Shown here: piece after piece, positions 1 to 5,809 of the stretch
Layout: each line of letters opens with the position of its first letter
Numbering within the stretch: position 1 is the first letter of the stretch
Source of the DNA: JBMOLL01 sp049325415
GTDB lineage: Bacteria; Bacteroidota; Bacteroidia; Bacteroidales; GCA-2748055
Reading direction: 5' to 3'
Assembly: GCA_049325415.1 (NCBI GenBank)
Contig: JBMOLL010000093.1
Coordinates: 1-6,553, forward strand
DNA: 6,553 bases
Made by a program: the position numbers and the translations under genes
Notes under the pieces: model-generated
The model's database searches: none
What the model saw: the letters and a program-made list of their open reading frames with translations, nothing else
Told to the model about the DNA's origin: nothing

Positions 1-524
1 TGGCCCTGCAGGATGCGGCAAACGGTAAAGGAAACGGGATTGCGGTCCGTACCGCCGCCTATCTTTCATCAAAAATTGAAGAAGGAAAAGCAATAATTGC
101 AACCGATCAGGAAGGAAAATGGGCAGGATTCTGTTATATCGAGTCCTGGGGTCATCATAAATTCGTTGCCAACAGCGGTCTGATTGTCTCTCCCGAATAC
201 CGGGGTATGGGACTTGCGGGCCGTATTAAGCTGGAAGCCTTGAAATTATCTGAGAAATTGTTTCCGGGGGCCAAGTTATTTGGCCTTACTACCAGTCTTG
301 CCGTTATGAAAATCAACAGCGACCTCGGATACAGGCCGGTAACCTTCTCCGAACTCACCACGGATGAAGAGTTCTGGAAGGGTTGCCAATCCTGCCCTTA
401 TTATGATATTCTGGTCAGGACCCAGCGCAAGCACTGTCTTTGCACGGGGATGCTGATGGATCCGGCCCAGGCCCGAAAGAATGAAGTGGGAAAGGGCCAT
501 GAAGCTGCTGCGTTATCCGCTTGA
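1..524 (+). CDS. GNAT-family N-acetyltransferase, 5'-partial; candidate N-acylglutamate synthase of the arginine cluster
   Basis: The frame is open from the first complete codon at base 3 to the TGA at 522-524, giving 173 visible residues; the true start lies upstream of the window. An internal ATG at 207 sits inside the acetyl-CoA-binding motif and is not a start. The visible part shows the GNAT core: a beta strand WAGFCYIESWG, the strand NSGLIVSPEY, then the pyrophosphate-binding turn RGMGLA (bases 201-218) followed by a helix. The C-terminal part holds four cysteines as GCQSC (bases 381-395) and CLC (435-443), which could bind a metal or be redox active; that is inference. The gene ends 22 bases before argG, in the same direction. 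GNAT folds acylate amines using acyl-CoA. The position makes glutamate the most plausible substrate, the entry step of arginine synthesis in place of classical ArgA or ArgJ, but the sequence alone does not prove this. The GNAT call is firm; the substrate is not. Confidence 0.82.
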   Translation, partial: ALQDAANGKGNGIAVRTAAYLSSKIEEGKAIIATDQEGKWAGFCYIESWGHHKFVANSGLIVSPEYRGMGLAGRIKLEALKLSEKLFPGAKLFGLTTSLAVMKINSDLGYRPVTFSELTTDEEFWKGCQSCPYYDILVRTQRKHCLCTGMLMDPAQARKNEVGKGHEAAALSA

Positions 525-546
525 TAAATCTTTGAATCAACAATAA

Positions 547-1767
547 ATGTCTAAAGAAAAAGTCTTACTGGCCCTCAGTGGAGGCCTTGATACTTCCTTT
601 TGTGCGGTGTATCTCGCAAAGGAGAAGAATATGGAAGTGCATTCAGCCGTTGTCAATACCGGGGGGTTTTCCGCCGAAGAGGCAGATCAGATTGAGAAAC
701 AGGCTAAACGGCTGGGAGTCGTTTCGCACAGCATGATCGATGTCTCCGACGAGTATTATACCTCCTGTTTACGGTATCTGATCTACGGAAATGTCCTGCG
801 CAACAGGAACTATCCGCTTTCGGTAAGCTCCGAAAGGACCTTTCAGGCCATTGCGCTGGCGCAGTATGCAGCAGGTATGGGTATAAATAAAATAGCACAT
901 GGATCAACCGGAGCAGGGAATGACCAGGTTCGTTTCGACCTGGTATTCCAGGTACTGACGCCGGGTGTGGAGGTCCTTACGCCGATCCGTGACCTCGGCC
1001 TAACCCGTCAGCAGGAAATTGATTACCTGGCCAAAGAAGGGATTCAGATGGATGCCCGTAAAGGAACCTATTCCATTAACCAGGGTTTGTGGGGAACAAG
1101 TGTCGGAGGGAAGGAAACCCTGACGTCTGATCAGGAACTGCCGCAAGAAGCCTATCCGTCTGAGGTTACAAGAACAGGGTCTGAAATGATTTCTATCGGT
1201 TTCGAAAAAGGTGAACCGGTTTCTCTGAATGGAAAGACTCTTCAGCCCGTTGAGCTGATCAGGGCGCTGAATGAACTGGGCAGCCCCTGGGGAATCGGAA
1301 GAGACGTACATGTCGGGGATACCATTATCGGGATAAAAGGCCGGGTCGGCTTCGAAGCCCCCGCGGCTCATTTGCTGATTGATGCGCACCTGGCCCTCGA
1401 AAAGCATGTTCTTACCCGCTGGCAGATGCACTGGAAAGAGCAGATCGGGAACTGGTACGGAATGTTCGTCCATGAGGCCCAGTTCCTTGAGCCGGTCATG
1501 CGCGATCTGGAAAAGTTCCTGTCTTCAACACAGCAACAGGTGAGCGGGGAAGTTTTTATCCGGCTACGCCCCTACTCACATAACGTAACCGGGGTAAAAT
1601 CCCCCCACGACCTTATGAATCCTGAATTTGCTGCCTACGGGGAAAAGAATCTTGCCTGGACTGCCGAGGATGTGAAAGGGTTTACCAAAATACTCGGGAA
1701 TCAGCAACATATCTGGTACCGGGTTAACAACAAAGAATTTAATCAGGATAACAGCGGTAAAAAATGA
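547..1767 (+). CDS. argG: Argininosuccinate synthase
   Basis: The enzyme joins citrulline and aspartate using ATP to give argininosuccinate and AMP, the next-to-last step of arginine synthesis in the cytosol. The protein has 406 residues, close to the usual 400 or so. The N-terminal PP-loop ATP-binding motif SGGLDTS is at residues 11-17. The second signature, HGSTGAGNDQVRFD, is at 118-131, where most family members have HGCTGKGNDQVRFE. The segment YSINQGLWGTSVGGKET is at 175-191. The loop after the second strand reads VNTGGFS (36-42) in place of the common DVGQ-type loop. These differences fit the Bacteroidota subgroup as I remember it. The ATG at 547 is the natural start because SGGLDTS then lies about ten residues in, as in homologues; the upstream bases hold no Shine-Dalgarno sequence. 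Its last four bases overlap the start of proC (ATGA), which suggests coupled translation. Confidence 0.97.
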   Translation: MSKEKVLLALSGGLDTSFCAVYLAKEKNMEVHSAVVNTGGFSAEEADQIEKQAKRLGVVSHSMIDVSDEYYTSCLRYLIYGNVLRNRNYPLSVSSERTFQAIALAQYAAGMGINKIAHGSTGAGNDQVRFDLVFQVLTPGVEVLTPIRDLGLTRQQEIDYLAKEGIQMDARKGTYSINQGLWGTSVGGKETLTSDQELPQEAYPSEVTRTGSEMISIGFEKGEPVSLNGKTLQPVELIRALNELGSPWGIGRDVHVGDTIIGIKGRVGFEAPAAHLLIDAHLALEKHVLTRWQMHWKEQIGNWYGMFVHEAQFLEPVMRDLEKFLSSTQQQVSGEVFIRLRPYSHNVTGVKSPHDLMNPEFAAYGEKNLAWTAEDVKGFTKILGNQQHIWYRVNNKEFNQDNSGKK

Positions 1768-2555
1768 ATAAACTCGGGATAATCGGAGCAGGCAATATCG
1801 GACTCTCCATGGCCAGGGGACTGGTAAAGGTGGGAGGGTGGAAGCCCTCAGAAATTCTCCTTTCCAGGAGAAAGAGTAACCTGCTCCTGCCTCTTAAAGG
1901 AGAAGGTTTCCAGGTAACCGGGGATAACCGGGAACTTGTCCGTCAGAGCTCTGTGATTATCCTGGCAGTGCTGCCCGGACAGGCAGAGGCCGTTTGCCGT
2001 GAACTGGCAGATCAGCTCGATCCGCAACGCCACCTCCTGATATCTGTTATTTCCGCTGCTTCGCTGAATGAACTTAAACGATGGCTTGGGACGGAAGTTC
2101 AGATCGTCAGAGCCATGCCCAATACTGCTGCCGAATACGGTGCTTCAATGATCTGCCTTGCCGGCGAGAATCCCGATGCGGTCGGCAAAGCCGAGAAGTT
2201 ACTCCGGCCCCTGGGGAGTACCATGGTGATCAGCGAGCAGCTCATACCTGCCGCAACTATCCTGGCAGCCTGTGGGATCGCATATTTCCTGAGGGTTATT
2301 CGTGCCGCTTCACAGGGGGGGATCCAGATCGGGTTCCATGCGGAGGAGGCCGGGCGTATTGCTGCGCAGACCGCAAAGGGAGCCGCGGAAATCCTTCTGC
2401 GCACCGGTAATCATCCGGAGGAGGAGATTGATAAGGTAACAACTCCAATGGGTTGTACGATCTCAGGATTGAATGAAATGGAACATTTTGGCCTGAGTTC
2501 GGCCATGATCAAGGGAATCATAAAATCGTATGCAGGTTTTGAGGAACTGAAATGA
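1764..2555 (+). CDS. proC: Pyrroline-5-carboxylate reductase, divergent Bacteroidota-type
   Basis: The family reduces 1-pyrroline-5-carboxylate to proline with NAD(P)H, the last step of proline synthesis. The 263-residue length is typical. The Rossmann nucleotide-binding motif GAGNIG is at residues 8-13, and SRRK at 34-37 could favour NADP. The middle motif is MPNTAAEYG (118-126), and the C-terminal helical dimer domain carries AAQTAKGAA (200-208) and VTTPMGCTISGLNEMEH (225-241). Several usually conserved positions differ: AVKPQ is AVLPGQ (68-73), MPNTP is MPNTA, and the SGSGPAY substrate loop is AACGIAY (168-174). The overall fold and domain order argue for ProC and not another Rossmann dehydrogenase, but the substrate pocket may be altered. 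The gene overlaps argG upstream and the M20 deacylase downstream, by ATGA in both cases. With proB and proA downstream it would complete the proline route. The exact substrate is less certain than the family. Confidence 0.9.
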   Translation: MNKLGIIGAGNIGLSMARGLVKVGGWKPSEILLSRRKSNLLLPLKGEGFQVTGDNRELVRQSSVIILAVLPGQAEAVCRELADQLDPQRHLLISVISAASLNELKRWLGTEVQIVRAMPNTAAEYGASMICLAGENPDAVGKAEKLLRPLGSTMVISEQLIPAATILAACGIAYFLRVIRAASQGGIQIGFHAEEAGRIAAQTAKGAAEILLRTGNHPEEEIDKVTTPMGCTISGLNEMEHFGLSSAMIKGIIKSYAGFEELK

Positions 2556-3613
2556 GCTATATCGATAAATATATTACCCTGTTTCTGGAAATGCTTGCCA
2601 TCCCCGCCTTGAGCAGAGATGAAGCCGACCGCGCATCCTTGCTGGAGAAGTGGATGAAAGCCGAGGGTCTGGCAGTTAAGAGATCGGGGAATAACCTTCT
2701 GGTATCAGGGAAAAGGGCTTCCGGGAAACCGGGCTTACTCCTTTGCTCCCATATCGATACGGTTCCCCCGGTCAAAGGCTGGCAAAAAGATCCTTTCACC
2801 CCCATCATCCATGGTAATCAGATCACGGCACTGGGAGCCAATGATGCGGGAGCCTCGGTTATTGCCATGCTGGCAGCATTTATGATGCTGCTGGATACCG
2901 GAGGAACACTGGAACCCTTTCTTCTCCTTTGTGCAGAAGAAGAGATCTCCGGGAAGGGCGGACTGGAAATGATGCTTCCCGAACTGAAGGATGTTCGTCT
3001 GGCTCTTGTCGGAGAACCCACGGGGATGCAGCCGGCGGTGGCTCAGCGCGGATTGATGGTCGTCGATGCCATCGTCAGGGGAGAATCGGGCCATGCGGCA
3101 AGAAACGAAGGAAAAAATGCCATTATGCTGGCAATGGAGGAAATACGGAAAATAGCGGATCTGCGCTTTGCAGAGAAATCGGCATGGCTTCCCGAACCCT
3201 CACTTCAGGTGACCATGATACAGGCGGGTACTGCCCATAACGTAGTTCCGGACGAATGCCGCTTTGTGATCGATGTGCGAAGCAATGACCGGTACAACAA
3301 TGCAGAAATCCTTACCATGCTTCAGGACCTTACCACAGCAGAACTGCAGCCCCGTTCCACCCGGCTGAAAGCGACCCGCCTCTCCGATGGGCACCCGCTC
3401 CATGAGGTCTTTCATAAGATGGGTTATAAGGCATTCGGATCACTGACGCTCTCTGATATGGCCCTGCTTCCTTTTCCGTCGGTTAAAATCGGCCCCGGGG
3501 ATTCCGCCCGCTCGCATACCGCCGGTGAATGGATCACAATTAATGAGATACAGGAAGGAATGGACGGATACGTCGCCATCGGCCGGAAAATCCTTTCGCT
3601 TGATTGGAAATAA
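2552..3613 (+). CDS. argE: M20-family N-acyl-amino-acid deacylase (acetylornithine or acyl-citrulline deacylase)
   Basis: This is a di-zinc amidohydrolase of the ArgE/DapE/ACY1 group. In an arginine cluster it would remove the N-acyl group from acyl-ornithine or, as reported for some Bacteroidota and Xanthomonas-type pathways that carbamoylate an acylated intermediate, from acyl-citrulline. Visible features of the 353-residue protein are SHIDTVP (66-72, with H67 and D69), GANDAGAS (95-102, bridging D98), AEEEIS (128-133, probable general base E130 and ligand E131), GEPTG (154-158, E155), the dimerisation-lid GESGHAA (177-183, H181) and SHTAGEW (321-327, ligand H322). All expected metal ligands are therefore present. 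It is slightly shorter than the roughly 380 residues of E. coli ArgE. Its ATG overlaps the proC stop (ATGA); GAGGA at 2541-2545, six bases before the start, is the best Shine-Dalgarno-like sequence in the window, although it also encodes Glu-Glu of ProC. DapE or a LysK-like enzyme is possible from sequence alone, but the neighbours favour arginine. Confidence 0.88.
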   Translation: MSYIDKYITLFLEMLAIPALSRDEADRASLLEKWMKAEGLAVKRSGNNLLVSGKRASGKPGLLLCSHIDTVPPVKGWQKDPFTPIIHGNQITALGANDAGASVIAMLAAFMMLLDTGGTLEPFLLLCAEEEISGKGGLEMMLPELKDVRLALVGEPTGMQPAVAQRGLMVVDAIVRGESGHAARNEGKNAIMLAMEEIRKIADLRFAEKSAWLPEPSLQVTMIQAGTAHNVVPDECRFVIDVRSNDRYNNAEILTMLQDLTTAELQPRSTRLKATRLSDGHPLHEVFHKMGYKAFGSLTLSDMALLPFPSVKIGPGDSARSHTAGEWITINEIQEGMDGYVAIGRKILSLDWK

Positions 3614-3632
3614 AACACCTTGATGATTTGCT

Positions 3633-4976
3633 ATGAAACTCTGGGATAAAAATATTGAAACCGAAAAAGCGGTCCTTTCTTTCACCACCGGTCGCGACCC
3701 GGAATTTGACCCGCTTATAGCCCCCTGGGACATCCTGGGTTCAATGGCGCACTCCATCATGCTGGCTGAGACCGGGCTGATCGGGAAAAAAGAGGCTAAA
3801 GAACTGGTATCTGCCCTTGCAGGCCTCTATCCCCGGGCCGTGAAAGGTGAATACCGGCTTGAAGAAGGGATGGAAGATATTCATTCCCAGGTTGAGGCAG
3901 ATCTTACGGCCATTCTTGGAGAAGCCGGGAAAATGGTGCACACAGGCAGAAGCAGAAACGACCAGGTGCTTCTGGATATGAAATTATTTCTCCGAGACAG
4001 CATTTACAGGCTGAGTTCGCAGATCTCACTTCTTTTCGGGACCCTGATGGAACAAAGCGACCGCTATCGGGAAATTCTGCTCCCCGGTTATACGCATTTC
4101 CAGGTAGCCATGCCCTCTTCCTTTGGTCTCTGGTTCGCCTCCCATGCTGAAGCTCTTGCAGAGGATCTGCTCCTGCTGAAAGGCGTCTATGATTTTGCCG
4201 ATCAGAATCCACTGGGTTCTGCAGCCGGTTACGGGTCTTCCTTTCCGATTGACCGGGAAATGACCACCCGTCTGCTGGGTTTCCGAGCTATGCATATCAA
4301 TTCCGTCAATGCGCAGATGGCCAGAGGCCGTACAGAACTTTTTACTGCGTTTGGACTTGCTGCCGTCGCCGAAACCCTGGCCAGACTTGCTATGGATTCG
4401 GTTCTGTACCTGAACCAGAATTTTGCCTTCATCTCTTTTCCGGAAAAGCTGACCACAGGATCGAGTATCATGCCGCATAAGAAAAATCCCGATGTACTGG
4501 AACTGATCCGCGGGAAAGCCAACCGGATTGTCCATCTTCCGGCACAGGTATCAGCCGTGACCGGGAATCTTCCTTCGGGGTATCACCGCGATCTGCAGTT
4601 GCTCAAGGAAATCATCTTCCCTGCGATGACAGATATAGAAGACTGCCTGATGATGATGGATCTGATGATGAAAAATATTGAAGTGAAAAAGGATATCCTG
4701 GAAGATGAACGTTACCGCTACATCTATTCCGTTGAAGAAGTCAATGAAAAAGTAATAAAGGGTGTGCCCTTCCGCGACGCCTACAAAGAGGTTGCACAGG
4801 AGATTTTTTCGGGTCGTTACAGGCCCGGCCGGGAACACCGGTATACGCATACTGGCAGTATCGGTAACCCCGGCAATGAAATGATACGGATGAAAATGGA
4901 AGAGGCCATGAGCCGGTTTTCCTTTATCCCGGGAGAGAAGTTATTTGAAGAGTTGTCGACCTATTTTGAAAAGTGA
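3633..4976 (+). CDS. argH: Argininosuccinate lyase
   Basis: The enzyme splits argininosuccinate into arginine and fumarate, the final step of arginine synthesis. It belongs to the fumarase/aspartase superfamily and acts as a tetramer. The 447-residue protein shows the three conserved regions that together build each active site: EDIHSQVEADL and HTGRSRNDQV (81-112), GYTHFQVAMPSSFG (152-165, with T154 and H155) and the mobile signature loop GSSIMPHKKNPD (276-287, probable catalytic S278 and K283). The common MPQKKNPD form is MPHKKNPD here, which I regard as a tolerated lineage variant. The protein ends at FEELSTYFEK and has no added acetyltransferase domain like that of some ArgH fusions. The gene starts 19 bases after the deacylase stop, with no obvious Shine-Dalgarno sequence, and its stop overlaps the proB ATG by one base (TGATG). 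A methionine-rich stretch near 338-346 is encoded by ATG/GATG repeats at about 4648-4671. Confidence 0.97.
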   Translation: MKLWDKNIETEKAVLSFTTGRDPEFDPLIAPWDILGSMAHSIMLAETGLIGKKEAKELVSALAGLYPRAVKGEYRLEEGMEDIHSQVEADLTAILGEAGKMVHTGRSRNDQVLLDMKLFLRDSIYRLSSQISLLFGTLMEQSDRYREILLPGYTHFQVAMPSSFGLWFASHAEALAEDLLLLKGVYDFADQNPLGSAAGYGSSFPIDREMTTRLLGFRAMHINSVNAQMARGRTELFTAFGLAAVAETLARLAMDSVLYLNQNFAFISFPEKLTTGSSIMPHKKNPDVLELIRGKANRIVHLPAQVSAVTGNLPSGYHRDLQLLKEIIFPAMTDIEDCLMMMDLMMKNIEVKKDILEDERYRYIYSVEEVNEKVIKGVPFRDAYKEVAQEIFSGRYRPGREHRYTHTGSIGNPGNEMIRMKMEEAMSRFSFIPGEKLFEELSTYFEK

Positions 4977-5791
4977 TGAAACATCGTGAAATTTTAAAAG
5001 AAAAGAATAAAATTGTCGTTAAGGTTGGTACCAACCTTCTGACATACAGCAATGGCCGGTTAAACCTGAAGCGAATGGAACAATTGGTCAGGGTTTTAGC
5101 CGACCTTCGCAACTCGGGCAAGGAGGTGATCCTTGTTTCTTCGGGAGCTGTTGGCGTAGGTGTAGGGCGAATGGGGCTCGAATCCAAGCCGGATAACCTG
5201 GTTCTTAAACAGGCCCTGGCGGCAATCGGACAGGCTGAACTGATCCGTTTATACCAGCGTTTTTTTGATGAGTACGATCAGAAAGTGGCCCAGGTACTGC
5301 TGACACGCGATGGCATTGAAAATCCCGTCCGGAGAAGGAATGCCCGCAATACCCTTAATGCCCTGTTGGATATGGGGCTTATCCCGATTATTAATGAGAA
5401 CGATACCGTATCAACAGCCGAAATTGAATTCGGTGACAACGATACCCTGTCGGCCCTGGTCTCCATTCTTGTCCAGGCGGATCTGCTCCTGATCCTTACG
5501 AATATTGACGGAGTTTTTACAGCCGATCCGCTGGTCCATCAATCCGCAAAGTTTGTGCCCAAGGTAATGGATGCCAGCAATGATCTCAAGGATATCAACC
5601 TGGAGGGGAAGACCAGCCTGGGCACCGGTGGGATGGCATCGAAAATCGCTGCGGCTGAACTGTGCCGCGAACATGGGATTGATGTGGTTATAACTAACGG
5701 GAATCAGCCCGGGATCATCTTTTCCATTCTGGAGGGAGAGGAATACGGGACTTTCTTTGTCAGTGAGGCGACCTCAAAACAGGCCGTTTAA
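4976..5791 (+). CDS. proB: Glutamate 5-kinase, compact form lacking the PUA domain
   Basis: The enzyme phosphorylates glutamate at the gamma-carboxyl with ATP, the first and usually proline-inhibited step of proline synthesis. I chose the ATG at 4976, which overlaps the argH stop (TGATG); a GTG one codon earlier, at 4973, is also in frame but needless. From this ATG the protein has 271 residues. Amino-acid-kinase motifs appear in order: VVKVGTN (14-20), VSSGAVGVG (54-62), RNARNTLNALL (121-131), INENDTV (139-145), FGDNDTLSALVS (152-163), LTNIDGVFT (174-182) and GTGGMASKIAAA (216-227). The protein ends soon after the kinase fold. The C-terminal PUA domain that brings E. coli ProB to 367 residues is absent, with no sign of a frameshift: the stop is followed 18 bases later by the next gene. 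Such short forms are known in the family. ProB normally works together with ProA because gamma-glutamyl phosphate is unstable, consistent with the adjacent proA. Confidence 0.96.
   Translation: MKHREILKEKNKIVVKVGTNLLTYSNGRLNLKRMEQLVRVLADLRNSGKEVILVSSGAVGVGVGRMGLESKPDNLVLKQALAAIGQAELIRLYQRFFDEYDQKVAQVLLTRDGIENPVRRRNARNTLNALLDMGLIPIINENDTVSTAEIEFGDNDTLSALVSILVQADLLLILTNIDGVFTADPLVHQSAKFVPKVMDASNDLKDINLEGKTSLGTGGMASKIAAAELCREHGIDVVITNGNQPGIIFSILEGEEYGTFFVSEATSKQAV
5021..5038. repeat. 18-bp perfect palindrome inside the proB 5' coding region
   Basis: AAGGTTGGTACCAACCTT equals its own reverse complement over all 18 bases, with no central spacer; the flanking bases (T at 5020, C at 5039) do not extend it. 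It begins 45 bases into proB and encodes KVGTNL of the nucleotide-binding motif. It could be a site for a dimeric DNA-binding protein or simply a chance result of codon choice over a conserved peptide. Nothing else supports a regulatory role. Confidence 0.5.
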
Positions 5792-5809
5792 CAGCTAAAG
5801 CAGAAGAAT

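Noticed and set aside
207..524. Short gene starting at the ATG at 207
   Set aside because: The same frame is open back to the window edge, and the ATG falls within the RGMG acetyl-CoA-binding turn, so this is an internal methionine of a longer GNAT.
525..546. Bacteroidota-type -7 promoter (TAnnTTTG) before argG, suggested by TAAATCTTTG
   Set aside because: The spacing between TA and TTTG is four bases instead of two, no suitable -33 TTG was found, and the 22-base gap fits an operon junction.
923..944. Inverted repeat ACCAGGT / ACCTGGT in argG
   Set aside because: A 7-bp stem within the conserved GNDQVRFDL coding region, with no T-run or regulatory context; it is readily explained by chance and codon constraint.
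1000..1473. Minus-strand open frame of 157 codons opposite argG
   Set aside because: It is a shadow of the argG coding frame; the translation shows no family motifs.
4026..4535. Minus-strand open frame of 169 codons opposite argH
   Set aside because: It is antisense to conserved argH motifs and its translation looks random.
4648..4671. ATG/GATG-rich microrepeat in argH
   Set aside because: It encodes a Met-rich helix segment in frame, with no array or copy-number signature beyond a few units.
4973..4975. GTG as the proB start
   Set aside because: The next codon is an ATG that forms a typical TGATG overlap with the argH stop; one added residue gives no benefit.
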